A model generated the notes under the pieces. That model worked only from the letters and a program-made list of their open reading frames with translations, ran no database searches and had not been told where the DNA came from. Below are positions 45,709 to 55,620 of a stretch of 64,000 nt of DNA, one piece after another (position 1 is the stretch's first letter; each line of letters begins with the position of its first letter). This stretch comes from Actinomyces bovis (lineage in GTDB: Bacteria; Actinomycetota; Actinomycetes; Actinomycetales; Actinomycetaceae): NCBI RefSeq assembly GCF_900444995.1, contig NZ_UAPQ01000001.1:248001-312000 (forward strand). The letters are read 5' to 3'. Made by a program: the position numbers and the translations under genes.

Positions 45709-46743
45709 ATGGATCCTGCACAGGCAGGTGACCCCGTCACCCGGCGCGCCCCCTCAATCGACGACGTCGCTCGCCTCGCGGGCGTCTCCGCACAGACCGT
45801 CTCGCGGGTCTCGCGCGGCTCGGACAAGGTCCGCCCCAGCACGCGCGACAAGGTCCTGGTGGCCATGCGCCAGCTCGGGTACGTCCCCAACCGCGCCGCC
45901 CGGGCCCTGCGCAGCGGCTCCTACCACGTGATCGGCGTCCTCACCCAGCAGGTGGAGCGCACCGGGGAGGCGCACACCCTCAGCGGGGTCCTGGACGCCG
46001 CCAGGGCCCGGGGGATCGCCGTCACCGTCACCCAGGTCAACCACCCGGAGGCCGACGCCATGCACGCAGCCGTGACCGACCTCGTGCGGCAGCCGGTCGA
46101 GGGCCTGGTGATCGTGCAGTCCGGCCGGGCGACGGCGGAGCACCTGGCGCTCCCGCCAGGACTGCCCGTGGCCTCCTCCGACTCCGCCCTGGTCGGCTAC
46201 TACCCCTCCGCCTCCGCTGACCAGGCAGGCGGCGTGGAGGCCGCTATAGACCACCTGGTCGGCCTGGGGCACCGCCAGGTGCAGCACGTCTGCGGCCCCG
46301 AGGACTCCCAGTCGGCCCGGCTGCGCCAGACCGCCTGGGCCCGCAGGCTCGAGCAGCACGGGCTGCCGGTGCCCCCGCCGCTGCCCGGCGGCTGGGAGGC
46401 CACGGACGGCTACCGCGCCGGCTGCCTGCTGGCTGAGGACCCGCAGGTGACCGCCGTCTTCTGCGCCAATGACGAGGTCGCCCTCGGGCTGGTCTGCGCG
46501 CTGCAGCAGCGCGGCCGCCGGGTCCCCCAGGACGTGTCGGTGGTCGGTTTTGACGGGCTGTCCCTGGGGGCCTACACCTCTCCCCCGCTGACCACGGTCC
46601 AGCTCGACTTCCACCGCGCCGGTGCGACCATGGTGGAGCTGATCATGGAGCAGATCGAGGAGGGGCCCAAGGACGGGGCCCGGCGCGTCACGATCCCGAC
46701 CAAGCTGGTTGTGCGCAGCTCGACGGCGCCGCCGCCCCACTGA
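45709..46743 (+). CDS. LacI-family regulator of lacZ
   Basis: This 344-residue repressor has the helix-turn-helix SIDDVARLAGVSAQTVSRVSRG and hinge RAARALRSGSYHVIGV, then the effector-binding domain ending in VVRSS. It is divergent from lacZ, with two matching operators in the gap. It is convergent with thiL. The high GC matches lacZ and the symporter, so the three likely travelled together. Confidence 0.94.
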   Translation: MDPAQAGDPVTRRAPSIDDVARLAGVSAQTVSRVSRGSDKVRPSTRDKVLVAMRQLGYVPNRAARALRSGSYHVIGVLTQQVERTGEAHTLSGVLDAARARGIAVTVTQVNHPEADAMHAAVTDLVRQPVEGLVIVQSGRATAEHLALPPGLPVASSDSALVGYYPSASADQAGGVEAAIDHLVGLGHRQVQHVCGPEDSQSARLRQTAWARRLEQHGLPVPPPLPGGWEATDGYRAGCLLAEDPQVTAVFCANDEVALGLVCALQQRGRRVPQDVSVVGFDGLSLGAYTSPPLTTVQLDFHRAGATMVELIMEQIEEGPKDGARRVTIPTKLVVRSSTAPPPH

Positions 46744-46834
46744 CCGGTCCTGGCTGACCTGCTGACCGGTCCCGGCTGCCCCAGTGCGCCCTGGCCGCGG
46801 CAGGCTCAGGGCAGGCGCTGCCACACCTGTCTGG

Positions 46835-47914
46835 TCAGGCCTCGAAGTGGTCCCAGCCCACCGCCCCCTGCCAGGGCTCGCCGCCGACCGTCACCGAGGG
46901 CGTACCCGGCGCATGCTCCAGCACCCGGCCCAGCACCCGCACGCCTGCGGGCAGAGCCTCCTGGCTGCCTGCGGGCACGGCCGCCAGCAGACCGTGGTCC
47001 TCCCCTCCCGTAAGCACCCAGGCGGCTGCGGTACGGGCCACCGCCGCCGTGAGCGCCCCTGGTCCCGGGGCCTGCAGCAGCGGCACCAGCACCTCCAGAC
47101 GGCGGCGGCAGCCCGCCAGCCAGCTGCCCTCATCCCCGGGGTCGTCCAGGTCCAGGCGCACCCCGCTGGCCCGGGCCAGGCGGCCGGCGTCACGCAGCAG
47201 GGAGTCGGAGACGTCCATCATGGCCCGCGCCCCCGCCCGCGCCAGGGCAGGCCCCAGGCCCAGCGGCGGGGCAGGGCTACGGAAGCCCGCGAGCGCCCAC
47301 GCCACCGCCTCCCGCACCGGCGGGCTAGCCTGCGGTCCCAGCTGCTCGGGGCCGCTGATCCCGGCACGCAGCAGCGCTAGCCCGGCCGCGGACCGCCCCA
47401 GGTCCCCGGCGTGGACCAGCAGGTCCCCGGGGCGGGCGCCGTCACGCAGCAGCGGGGCACGACCCTGCAGGTCACCGTGCACGGTCACGCTGACCACCAG
47501 CTGCTCCCCGGCGCTGAGGTCGCCCCCCACCACCCCGGCGCCACAGGCACGGCAGGCCGCCCCCAGCCCCCGGGCCAGGCCCCGCACCCAGCCCACGGTG
47601 GTGCTGGGGGGCAGCACCAGGCCCACCACCAGGGCGGTGGGCACCGCCCCCATGGCGGCCACGTCAGCCAGGTTCTGGGCTGCGGCGCGGGCCCCGACCT
47701 GCTCGGGGGTGGACCAGGCACGGCCAAAGTGGTGGCCCTCCACCAGCAGGTCCGTGCTCACGCAGTAGCGCCCGTCGGGGGCGGCCAGCACCGCGCAGTC
47801 GTCACCGTTGCCCACCAGGGCGTGCCCCCCGGTAGGCAGCAGCGGGGTGAAGGCGGCCAGCAGCGCCTCCTCACCCACCTCTCCCACCAGGCAGGCGTCG
47901 TCGAGCGGTGGCAC
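46835..47914 (-). CDS. thiL: Thiamine-monophosphate kinase
   Basis: This 359-residue enzyme makes thiamine diphosphate from thiamine phosphate. GNGDDCAVLA carries the Mg-binding acidic residues; STDLLVEGHHF, GGDLSAGEQLVVSVT and MDVSDSLLRDAGRLA are conserved. GTG at 47914 is chosen; the frame is open to 47962. The gene is a normal part of the ddl-thiL-rpmB order, but its composition is that of the lac genes (line 47521-47580 has only 8 A/T of 60), unlike ddl next to it. Confidence 0.92.
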   Translation of the reverse strand: MPPLDDACLVGEVGEEALLAAFTPLLPTGGHALVGNGDDCAVLAAPDGRYCVSTDLLVEGHHFGRAWSTPEQVGARAAAQNLADVAAMGAVPTALVVGLVLPPSTTVGWVRGLARGLGAACRACGAGVVGGDLSAGEQLVVSVTVHGDLQGRAPLLRDGARPGDLLVHAGDLGRSAAGLALLRAGISGPEQLGPQASPPVREAVAWALAGFRSPAPPLGLGPALARAGARAMMDVSDSLLRDAGRLARASGVRLDLDDPGDEGSWLAGCRRRLEVLVPLLQAPGPGALTAAVARTAAAWVLTGGEDHGLLAAVPAGSQEALPAGVRVLGRVLEHAPGTPSVTVGGEPWQGAVGWDHFEA

Positions 47915-47921
47915 GCTGGCC

Positions 47922-49118
47922 TCAGCGGTTGACGTCGGTGGAGCGGGCCAGCGCCAGTTCAATGAGCTCGCTAACTAGTTCTGTATATCCCAGCCCGGAT
48001 ACCTGCCACATATAGGGGTACATGGAAAATGGCGTGAAGCCAGGCATGGTGTTGACCTCGTTGACCAGGGCGCATCCATCAGCGGTCAAGAAGAAGTCCA
48101 CACGCATCAGCCCCTCCCCGCCCAGGGCCTCGAAGGCGCGGGCGGCGGTGCTCATCAGCAGCTCACGCTCCTGGGGGGTGGTGCGGGCGGGGCAGACCAT
48201 CTGCACGGCCTCGTGGGCCAGGTACTTGGTCTCGTAGTCGTAGAACTCTCCGGCCCCGTGGGCGGCGTCCATGACGATTTCTCCAGGCTCCGCTACGCGG
48301 GGGGCGTCGTCGCCACGCCCGGCCAGCACGGCCACCTCCACCTCGCGGCCCACGATGCCGGATTCCACCAGCACTTTGGGGTCTACCTGGCGGGCGGCCT
48401 CGATCGCAGCATGCAGATCTCCCCCGGCGTCGACGCGCGTGATGCCCAGGGAGGAGCCAGCGCGGGCAGGCTTGACGAACAGCGGGAAGGAGAGCTGTTC
48501 GCATTCGGCCAGCACGGCGTCACGCTCACGGTGCCAACGGTGCGCCCCTACGACGACGTGCGGGGCGGTCTCGATTCCAGCAGCCCCAAGGAGCACTTTG
48601 GTGACCTGTTTGTCCATGCCGACGGCGCTAGCTAGGACGCCGCAGCCGACGTAGGGCAGGCCGAGCATTTCCAGCAGGCCTTGGATGGTGCCGTCCTCAC
48701 CGTAGGGCCCGTGCAGCAGGGGCAGCACCACATCTACGGTGCCGAGCGTCTCGGGGCCGGTGGGCAGGATGGCAGTGAGGGGGCCGCCACCAAGCTTTAC
48801 GGCCAATTCGCCGCGCCCAAGCCCCCCGGTGGTGATTTCCACGGGTGGGCGGGAGTCGTTCAGTTCTAGGGCGACGGGGTCGTCGGCTACGCGCACCCAT
48901 TTGCCGGAGCGGGTAATGCCGATGGGTAGCACGTCGTAGCGCTCGCGATCAATGGCGCGGAGCACTCCGGCAGCGGTGGCGCAGGAGATGGTGTGCTCGC
49001 CGCTGCGGCCTCCGAAGACGACGGCGACACGCGGGCGAGACTTCTCGGCGCCGGTACTGGTCTGGGCAGCAGGGGCAGGGGAAACAGGGGAAGACGTGAC
49101 GTCATTGGTGCTAACCAT
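47922..49118 (-). CDS. ddl: D-alanine--D-alanine ligase
   Basis: This 398-residue ATP-grasp enzyme makes the D-Ala-D-Ala dipeptide of peptidoglycan. The N-terminal VVFGGRSGEHTISCATA, the glycine loop ARAGSSLGITRVD, and the C-terminal RVDFFLTADGCALVNEVNTMPGFTPFSMYP that binds Mg are visible. The ATG at 49118 is used; a GTG at 49127 is also possible. It is convergent with nothing and precedes thiL, as in other actinobacteria. Confidence 0.95.
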   Translation of the reverse strand: MVSTNDVTSSPVSPAPAAQTSTGAEKSRPRVAVVFGGRSGEHTISCATAAGVLRAIDRERYDVLPIGITRSGKWVRVADDPVALELNDSRPPVEITTGGLGRGELAVKLGGGPLTAILPTGPETLGTVDVVLPLLHGPYGEDGTIQGLLEMLGLPYVGCGVLASAVGMDKQVTKVLLGAAGIETAPHVVVGAHRWHRERDAVLAECEQLSFPLFVKPARAGSSLGITRVDAGGDLHAAIEAARQVDPKVLVESGIVGREVEVAVLAGRGDDAPRVAEPGEIVMDAAHGAGEFYDYETKYLAHEAVQMVCPARTTPQERELLMSTAARAFEALGGEGLMRVDFFLTADGCALVNEVNTMPGFTPFSMYPYMWQVSGLGYTELVSELIELALARSTDVNR

Positions 49119-49182
49119 GGGGGCCACGCTACCGCGCTGGGCCTTAACCTGGGATCACAAGCACCTGTGTCCGGAGGCCGAC

Positions 49183-49878
49183 ATGACAACCATCTCCCGC
49201 CGCCAAGTACTAACCGTCGGTCCGCTAGCCCTCTGCGGGCTGCTCGTCGCCTGTGGGACGCAGCCCTCAGCGGGCACTTCCCCCAGCGCTTCGCCTGCCG
49301 AAACTACGGGTGCTGCCACCGCAACTGCCCCAGCCTCACCGCAGCCAGCGGCCTCAGCAGATACCTCAGCCACCCCCAGCCCAGGCCCGCAGACTTTGGC
49401 ACCCCAGGAGGAGGCAGCGGCGGCTGCCATGGCTTGGCTGAGTGATTCCAGCACTCAGGCCTACGGTGGGGACTCTGACCTGGTAATCACGGCTTGGCGT
49501 GCGGGGCAGCACCCGGGCTTTGATCGAGTGGTGCTGCAGTTCTCCGGCACTGGCACACCCGGTTGGGCAGTGGAGTGGGTGGAGGCAGCCCATACCCAGG
49601 GCAAGGGCGAACCTATTAACGTCGAGGGTGCGAACCGGCTGCTGCTACGCGGCACCGGGGTAACCATGCCGATCATGCCGGAGCAGCAGGTGGCCTATCA
49701 GGGCCCCACTGAGCTGAGCCTTGGCGGCAAAGCGATTGGCTCGACTTATCTGGACCCAGTATTCGAGGGGCAGTTTCAGCTGGTGATTGGCGCATACAGC
49801 CGCCAATATCGGGTCTTCACGCTGAGCTCTCCAACGCGCCTGGTGGTGGATGTGGCGCATCCCCAAGCTGCTGGCTAA
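49183..49878 (+). CDS. AMIN-like domain lipoprotein
   Basis: This 231-residue exported lipoprotein has a twin-arginine-like start (TTISRRQVL), hydrophobic core and lipobox LLVAC near residue 24. A Ser/Thr/Ala/Pro linker (about 27-70) follows, then a compact beta-rich domain with HPGFDRVVLQFSG and PTRLVVDVAHP, which resembles AMIN-like domains. Such domains often bind the cell wall. GGAGG precedes the ATG. It sits on the opposite strand between ddl and gpsA, where many relatives have other small genes. Confidence 0.75.
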   Translation: MTTISRRQVLTVGPLALCGLLVACGTQPSAGTSPSASPAETTGAATATAPASPQPAASADTSATPSPGPQTLAPQEEAAAAAMAWLSDSSTQAYGGDSDLVITAWRAGQHPGFDRVVLQFSGTGTPGWAVEWVEAAHTQGKGEPINVEGANRLLLRGTGVTMPIMPEQQVAYQGPTELSLGGKAIGSTYLDPVFEGQFQLVIGAYSRQYRVFTLSSPTRLVVDVAHPQAAG

Positions 49879-49898
49879 ACGCCGGGGCGGGGACTGCC

Positions 49899-50975
49899 TC
49901 AGGCGTGGATGCCCTCCGCCTTGCGGGGGCGTGACAGCAGCGCTTCGGTGGCTTCCGCGACGCTGAGCCGTTCCTCAACAATCGCGGCCACTGCAGCAGT
50001 AATCGGCATCTCGACGCCGTGGGCCGTGGCCAGTTCCAGCACCGCGCGCGCAGATTTGGCGCCTTCAGCCACGCCGCGTGAGGCTTGCGCGGCTTCGGCC
50101 ACGCTCATACCCTCGCCCAGGTGCCGCCCGAAGGTCTGGTTGCGGGACAGGGGTGAGGAGCAGGTAGCCACCAGGTCACCCATGCCAGCTAGCCCCGAGA
50201 AGGTGTCTGGGCGGGCACCTAGTTTCAGCCCCAGCCGGGTGATCTCCACTAGTCCGCGGGTGATGATGGTGGCCTTGGTGTTGTCCCCTAGCCCGCGTCC
50301 GGTGGCCACGCCAACGGCCAGGGCAATCACGTTTTTGACGGCGCCACATAGCTCTACCCCGAGCAAATCCGTGTTGGTGTAGGGCCGGAAGGTGGCCGTG
50401 GCGCAGAGGGCGCCGACTGCGGCTGCCACCTCTGGGGCGCGGGGTCCTTGAGCGGCGACGACGGTGGCGGTCGGCTGCCCGGCAGCGATCTCATCCGCCA
50501 GGTTGGGCCCGGAAATGACCACGACCCGCTGTGGAGGCAGGTCGAGGGCCTGCTGTAACACCTGGCTCATGCGTGCCCCGGTGCCGAGCTCAATGCCCTT
50601 CATCAGAGACACGGCCAGAGCTGAAGGCTCCAGCTGCCCGTGGAGGGGTTCCAGGATCTGGCGGGCAGACTGGCTGGGTACGGCAACCACCACTAGGTCG
50701 GCGCCTTTGACGGCCGCGAGCATATCGGTGGTGGCCCTGACGCAGGCTGGCAGGCGGTGGCCCGGCACATAGCGTTCATTTGTGCCTTGGTTGATCTCCT
50801 CGGCCAGCTCTTGGCGGCGCGCCCAGATGGTGGTGCGGGTGCCGCCTTCACCTAGCAGCGAGGCAAAGGTGGTGCCCCAGGCGCCGGAGCCGATCACGGC
50901 GGCGCGGGTGGCTGTGCCCGCACCGTGACTACCCAAACTGCCCTTCCTACCGACGCCGTCGGCCTGCAATGGCAT
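49899..50975 (-). CDS. gpsA: Glycerol-3-phosphate dehydrogenase [NAD(P)+]
   Basis: This 358-residue enzyme makes sn-glycerol-3-phosphate for phospholipids. The NAD(P) fold GSGAWGTTFASLL is at the N-terminus; VSLMKGIELGT, the catalytic Lys in LCGAVKNVIALA, and AGMGDLVATC are family hallmarks. The ATG at 50975 shares a base with the plsC stop (TGATG), so the two lipid genes are coupled. Confidence 0.95.
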   Translation of the reverse strand: MPLQADGVGRKGSLGSHGAGTATRAAVIGSGAWGTTFASLLGEGGTRTTIWARRQELAEEINQGTNERYVPGHRLPACVRATTDMLAAVKGADLVVVAVPSQSARQILEPLHGQLEPSALAVSLMKGIELGTGARMSQVLQQALDLPPQRVVVISGPNLADEIAAGQPTATVVAAQGPRAPEVAAAVGALCATATFRPYTNTDLLGVELCGAVKNVIALAVGVATGRGLGDNTKATIITRGLVEITRLGLKLGARPDTFSGLAGMGDLVATCSSPLSRNQTFGRHLGEGMSVAEAAQASRGVAEGAKSARAVLELATAHGVEMPITAAVAAIVEERLSVAEATEALLSRPRKAEGIHA

Positions 50976-51829
50976 CACCCCTGCTCCCCCGCCGGAGTCT
51001 CAGGGGAGCTAGGCGACTGATCTACAGCTGTGTTCGCAGAAGGGTCTGCCGGGGTTGTGGGGCCTGTCTGTTCTTCAGGCACCGGGTCGGGCTTGCGCAC
51101 ACCGCGGTGGTCTTTGCCGGGGTCGCCGTCGTAGTGCATGTCGTAGGGGCGGGGAGCTTTTTCACCGCGCAGTTCCTCGACGATTTTGGTGATACGGCGC
51201 ATGATCTCCGCGGTGGCTGCACGCACCGCCTCATGATCACTGGTGTCTGAGCCGTACGCGTCGAGGGTGAAGGGTTTCTCGATAATGACCCGCACGTCTT
51301 TGCGCGGGAAGGGGTGGAAGCCACCACCAAAGGAGTCAAGGATGTCCTGCGCCCCCCACTGGCCCATGGGCAGGATGGGCACACCGGTGGCCATGGCTAG
51401 GCGGGCGGCACCGGTTTTGCCGGTCATGGGCCATTTGAGCGGGTCGCGGGAGAGAGTGCCTTCAGGGAAGATCATGATGACGTCCCCGGCTAGGAGCCGC
51501 CGCTCCGCCTCAATCAGGGAGTTTCCGGCTTTATCTGTGCCGCGGTAGACGGGAATCTGCCCGCCGGCTTTAAAGACGTGCCCCAGCACTGGTACTTCAA
51601 AGATCGTGGACTTTGCCAGGGAGTAGGCCGGTACTCCGGCGTCCACCAGGCAGCGCATGGCGGTTAGGGAGTCCAGGTCTGACAGGTGGTTGCAAACGGC
51701 TATGAAGCCGCCTTCCTGGGGGATGTTCTCGGTGCCGCGCACGTGGTGACGCGAGACGAGTTTAAGGAAGGGAATGATCGCGCCCCGTGAGGCGAAGCGG
51801 TAGAACGGGGTCATGCGGCGCTGGGTCAC
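50975..51829 (-). CDS. plsC: 1-acylglycerol-3-phosphate acyltransferase
   Basis: This 284-residue PlsC-type enzyme makes phosphatidate. The catalytic N-H-x4-D is AVCNHLSDLDS, and the second motif is FPEGTLSRD. The last ~45 residues are Pro/Thr/Ser-rich and probably disordered. The start is a GTG at 51829; ATG at 51814 is possible. It is paired with gpsA, whose product feeds the same pathway. Confidence 0.92.
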   Translation of the reverse strand: MTQRRMTPFYRFASRGAIIPFLKLVSRHHVRGTENIPQEGGFIAVCNHLSDLDSLTAMRCLVDAGVPAYSLAKSTIFEVPVLGHVFKAGGQIPVYRGTDKAGNSLIEAERRLLAGDVIMIFPEGTLSRDPLKWPMTGKTGAARLAMATGVPILPMGQWGAQDILDSFGGGFHPFPRKDVRVIIEKPFTLDAYGSDTSDHEAVRAATAEIMRRITKIVEELRGEKAPRPYDMHYDGDPGKDHRGVRKPDPVPEEQTGPTTPADPSANTAVDQSPSSPETPAGEQG

Positions 51830-51869
51830 GGTAGGACTCTGTTTCTCTCCGGGAGGGCCCAGGAACGGC

Positions 51870-53201
51870 TCAGGACAGACGGGTTACAGCGGCGTCGAGA
51901 CCCATCAGCTTGTCCATGAAGTGCTCGTAGCCGCGGTCGATCAGGTTGATGCCAGAGACCCGGCTGGTGCCTTCAGCGGCGAGTGCCGCAATCAGGTGGG
52001 AGAAGCCGCCGCGTAGATCTGGCACCACAATATCTGCGCCCTTTAGTGGGGTGGGGCCGGAGATAACGGCGGAGTGGTAGAAGTTGCGCTGCCCGAAACG
52101 GCAGGCGGTTCCCCCTAGGCACTCGCGGTACACCTGGATGGTGGCCCCCATCTGCCGCAGGGCCTGCGTGAAGCCGAAGCGGTTCTCGTAGACGGTCTCG
52201 TGCACAATTGACAGGCCTTTGGCCTGAGTGAGGGCAACAACTAGGGGCTGTTGCCAGTCGGTCATGAAGCCGGGGTGGACATTGGTTTCCACCACGATGC
52301 TCTTGAGGTCACCGCCGGGATGGTAGAAGCGGATGCCGTGGTCGGTTACGTCGAAGGCGCCTCCCACCTTGCGGTAGGTGTTGAGGAAGGTGGTCATATC
52401 TGACTGGTGGGCGCCGCGCACAAAGATGTCACCGCGGGTGACCAGCGCTGCGGAGGCCCAGGAGGCGGCCTCAATGCGGTCAGTCAGCGCCAAGTGGTTA
52501 TAGCCCTCTAGGCAGCCCACGCCCTCAATATGGATGGTGCGGTCCGTGTCAACGGAGATGATCGCCCCCATCTTCTGCAAAATATCCACCAGGTCCATGA
52601 TTTCGGGCTCAATGGCGGCGCCGCGCAGTTCGGTCAAGCCATCGGCGCGCACGGCTGTCAGCAGGGTCTGTTCAGTGGCCCCGACGCTCGGATAGGGCAG
52701 GTCGATTGCGGTGCCGCGCAGGCCATTTGGGGCACTCATGCGGATGCCGCCTTCAAGCTTCTCCACGGTGGCACCGAATCTGCGCAGGATATCCAGGTGG
52801 AAATCGATGGGGCGGTCGCCAATGCGGCAGCCACCGAGGTCGGGGATAAAAGCCTCTCCCAGGCGGTGCAGGAGCGGGCCGCAGAAGAGAATTGGGATGC
52901 GTGAGGAACCGGCGTGGGCGTCGATATCGGCCATATGGGCGCTCTCGACCTTGGAGGGGTCCAGGTGGAGGATGCCTTGTGCTTGGTCGTAGTCGATGGC
53001 GACGCCGTGCAGGCGCAGCAACCCAGAGACAACTTCAACGTCACGGATCAGGGGGACGTTGCGCAGCACTGAGGGGGTCTCTCCCGATAGGGCCGCAACC
53101 ATGGCTTTGGGCACGAGGTTTTTGGCACCACGAACCGTGATCTCTCCGCGCAGGGGGCGTCCGCCCTCTACCTGCAGCAGACCGTCGTTGCCGTCAGCCA
53201 T
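51870..53201 (-). CDS. murA: UDP-N-acetylglucosamine 1-carboxyvinyltransferase
   Basis: This 443-residue enzyme does the first committed step of peptidoglycan synthesis. VRGAKNLVPKAM carries the conserved Lys-Asn pair. The active-site loop reads GGCRIGDRPIDFH; in it the fosfomycin-target Cys of the LGGCAIG-type sequence is present. PDLRGGFSHLIAAL near the end is typical. GGAGGT lies before the ATG at 53201. Confidence 0.94.
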   Translation of the reverse strand: MADGNDGLLQVEGGRPLRGEITVRGAKNLVPKAMVAALSGETPSVLRNVPLIRDVEVVSGLLRLHGVAIDYDQAQGILHLDPSKVESAHMADIDAHAGSSRIPILFCGPLLHRLGEAFIPDLGGCRIGDRPIDFHLDILRRFGATVEKLEGGIRMSAPNGLRGTAIDLPYPSVGATEQTLLTAVRADGLTELRGAAIEPEIMDLVDILQKMGAIISVDTDRTIHIEGVGCLEGYNHLALTDRIEAASWASAALVTRGDIFVRGAHQSDMTTFLNTYRKVGGAFDVTDHGIRFYHPGGDLKSIVVETNVHPGFMTDWQQPLVVALTQAKGLSIVHETVYENRFGFTQALRQMGATIQVYRECLGGTACRFGQRNFYHSAVISGPTPLKGADIVVPDLRGGFSHLIAALAAEGTSRVSGINLIDRGYEHFMDKLMGLDAAVTRLS

Positions 53202-53294
53202 GCCTACCTCCGTGCTACATCGCCCGTGGGACTGGTCCTAACGGGCGTCTTAGGGACACCAGAAGGACCCTAGCAAGGACCGCCCCTCCGGCCA

Positions 53295-53312
53295 CGCACC
53301 AGGCCTGGTGCG
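53295..53312. promoter_or_regulatory. 18-bp perfect palindrome upstream of murA
   Basis: CGCACCAGGCCTGGTGCG is fully self-complementary and sits between leuD and murA, 94 bases before the murA ATG. It could be an operator for murA or part of a leuCD terminator; no U tract is present. Confidence 0.35.
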
Positions 53313-53367
53313 CGTTGTCAAAGCATATGGTGCTTGGGTCTGACGGGCGCGCTCAAGCAGGTTTTGC

Positions 53368-54012
53368 TTAGAAGTCTGCGGCGCGTGCGGATAGCACTTC
53401 GGCTGCGGGCAGGTGCTTGGCTGGCAGGGTGCGGGGCTTCCAGCCTGGGCGGGCAGCTTCATAGGCAGCGATCTCTGCTTCGTGTTGCAGGGTCAGGGAG
53501 ATATCGTCTAGTCCCTCCATGAGGCACCAACGCACGTAGTCATCAATGGCGAAGGTGGTGCGGAAACCAGCGGCTGCCACGGTGCGCTGTTCGAGGTCGA
53601 CGGTTACCTCGGTGCCTGGCTCAGCTTCCAGGAGCTTCCACAGCTGCTCGGCATCCTCCTGGCTGATAACGCCCGCAACTAGGCCCTGTTTGCCTGCGTT
53701 GCCGCGGAAGATATCCGCGAATCTGGGGGCCAGCACCACTTTGAAGCCGTAGTCCTTGAGGGCCCAGACGGCGTGCTCGCGCGATGATCCGGTGCCGAAG
53801 TCGGGACCGGTCACTAGGATGCTGGCACTCTTATAGGCCTCTTGATTGAGCACAAAGTCCGCCTCGCTCGACCGCCAGGCAGCGAAGAGGGCGTCTTCGA
53901 AGCCGGTGCGGGTGATGCGTTTTAGGTATACGGCGGGGATGATCTGGTCGGTGTCTACGGCGCTGCGGCGCAGCGGGGCGGCGACGCCGGTGTGGCGAAT
54001 GAACTTTTCCAT
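53368..54012 (-). CDS. leuD: 3-isopropylmalate dehydratase small subunit
   Basis: This 214-residue partner of LeuC works in leucine synthesis. [32 protein letters not shown] (swivel-domain active-site loop) and [16 protein letters not shown] are conserved. GGAGC precedes the ATG, 21 bases after leuC. Confidence 0.95.
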   Translation of the reverse strand: MEKFIRHTGVAAPLRRSAVDTDQIIPAVYLKRITRTGFEDALFAAWRSSEADFVLNQEAYKSASILVTGPDFGTGSSREHAVWALKDYGFKVVLAPRFADIFRGNAGKQGLVAGVISQEDAEQLWKLLEAEPGTEVTVDLEQRTVAAAGFRTTFAIDDYVRWCLMEGLDDISLTLQHEAEIAAYEAARPGWKPRTLPAKHLPAAEVLSARAADF

Positions 54013-54033
54013 GTCTTTTGCTCCAGGTTCGGC

Positions 54034-55452
54034 TCAGGCGGCATGCGCGTCGGCCAGGTCAGCGGGGGCGGACAGGGTGCCACGCACCGCGGTGGCAGCG
54101 GCGACTTCTGGGGAGACCAAATGGGTGCGTCCCCCCTTGCCTTGGCGGCCCTCGAAGTTGCGGTTCGAGGTTGAGGCGGAGCGTTCCCCGGGCGTCAGCC
54201 GGTCCGGGTTCATCCCCAGGCACATGGAGCAGCCGGCGTTGCGCCACTCGGCACCGAAGTCTTTGAATACCTGGTCCAGGCCCTCAGCCTCAGCTTGCAG
54301 GCGGATGCGGGCGGATGCGGGCACCACCAGCATGCGCACACCGGGGGCCTTAGTGCGGCCCTTTACGACGGCGGCGGCGGCACGCAGATCCTCAATGCGC
54401 CCATTGGTGCATGATCCCAGGAATACCGTGTCCACCCGAATATCGCGCAGGGGCGTGCCGGGAACCAAGTCCATGTACTCCAGGGCGCGCTCGGCGGCGC
54501 GCCGCTCGGACTCGTCGGCAATCTTGGCGGGGTCCGGGACGGTGGCTGACAGGGGCAGGCCCTGGCCGGGGTTGGTGCCCCAGGTGACGAAGGGCTGAAT
54601 CTCGGAGGCGACTAGGACCACCTCGGTGTCAAAGGTGGCATCGGCGTCGGTACGCAGGGCTCTCCAGCAGGCCACGGCCTCCTCCCAATCCTGGCCCGCT
54701 GGGGCGTGGGGGCGGCCTTTGAGGTAGTCGAAGGTGGTTTGGTCGGGGGCGATCATGCCAGCGCGGGCCCCAGCCTCAATGCTCATATTGCAGATGGTCA
54801 TGCGGGCCTCCATCGAGAGCTGTTCGATAGCGCGGCCGCGGTATTCGATGACGTGCCCCTGGGCGCCGTTGGTGCCGATTTTGGCGATGATGGCCAGGAT
54901 GATGTCTTTGGCGCCAGTGCCGGCGGGCAGCTCGCCGTCGATTAGGACGCTCATGGTCTTAAAGGGGGCGATGGGCAGGGTTTGGGTGGCCAGCACGTGT
55001 TCGACCTGGCTGGTGCCGATGCCGAAGGCAAGGGCCCCGAAGGCGCCATGGGTGGAGGTGTGGGAGTCGCCGCAGACGACGGTCATGCCGGGCTGGGTCA
55101 GTCCCAGCTGAGGGCCGACGGCGTGGACGATGCCCTGGTCGGCGTCACCCAGGGAATGCAGGCGGACCCCGAACTCGGCGCAGTTCCTCCGCAGGGTCTC
55201 GATCTGAGTGCGGCTGGTGGTGTCCGCGATGGGCAGATCGATGTCGAGGGTGGGGGTGTTGTGGTCCTCGGTAGCAATGGTCAGGTCGGTGCGGCGCACC
55301 TGCCGTCCGGCCAGCCGCAGGCCCTCGAAGGCCTGGGGGCTGGTGACCTCGTGGAGGAGGTGCAGGTCTATGTAGAGCAGGTCGGGGGCGCCCTCCGTAC
55401 CCTTGCGCACGATGTGGTCGCGCCAGACCTTCTCCGCGAGCGTGCAGCCCAT
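54034..55452 (-). CDS. leuC: 3-isopropylmalate dehydratase large subunit
   Basis: This 472-residue aconitase-family enzyme isomerises isopropylmalate. The iron-sulfur ligands are in [10 protein letters not shown] and [36 protein letters not shown] is conserved. GGAAGGG precedes the ATG. The divergent IclR gene is its likely regulator, by analogy with NdgR/LtbR of Streptomyces and Corynebacterium. Confidence 0.96.
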   Translation of the reverse strand: MGCTLAEKVWRDHIVRKGTEGAPDLLYIDLHLLHEVTSPQAFEGLRLAGRQVRRTDLTIATEDHNTPTLDIDLPIADTTSRTQIETLRRNCAEFGVRLHSLGDADQGIVHAVGPQLGLTQPGMTVVCGDSHTSTHGAFGALAFGIGTSQVEHVLATQTLPIAPFKTMSVLIDGELPAGTGAKDIILAIIAKIGTNGAQGHVIEYRGRAIEQLSMEARMTICNMSIEAGARAGMIAPDQTTFDYLKGRPHAPAGQDWEEAVACWRALRTDADATFDTEVVLVASEIQPFVTWGTNPGQGLPLSATVPDPAKIADESERRAAERALEYMDLVPGTPLRDIRVDTVFLGSCTNGRIEDLRAAAAVVKGRTKAPGVRMLVVPASARIRLQAEAEGLDQVFKDFGAEWRNAGCSMCLGMNPDRLTPGERSASTSNRNFEGRQGKGGRTHLVSPEVAAATAVRGTLSAPADLADAHAA

Positions 55453-55545
55453 TGCTTGCCCTTCCGTCTTGACTCTCGGTCTTGCCGTGCCCGCTTCCGG
55501 CAGTCAGGTGGCGTCTTTGGGGACGACGGCGCTGGCGGCTCTTGG

Positions 55546-55577
55546 GGCTCAGGGCAACTGCCCTGACGGCCTGAGCC
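55546..55577. promoter_or_regulatory. Nested dyads in the leuC-iclR control region
   Basis: TCAGGGCAACTGCCCTGA (55549-55566) has 8-bp arms and a 2-nt centre. Overlapping it, GGCTCAGG (55546-55553) pairs with CCTGAGCC (55570-55577). The inner dyad is a good candidate operator for the IclR protein; the two foldings exclude each other as RNA. Confidence 0.45.
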
Positions 55578-55584
55578 ACAGTAC

Positions 55585-55614
55585 TTGAAGTCTCACACCT
55601 CGGAATGGCAGTAT
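55585..55614 (+). promoter_or_regulatory. iclR promoter, probably leaderless
   Basis: TTGAAG (55585-55590) and CAGTAT (55609-55614) are 18 bases apart. Transcription would begin at about the ATG (55621), and no ribosome site is seen before it. Confidence 0.4.
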
Positions 55615-55620
55615 CAGATT

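Noticed and set aside
46742-46771. Two GACCGGTC palindromes between lacI and thiL
   Set aside because: Short direct duplication in a GC-rich convergent gap; no clear promoter or operator role.
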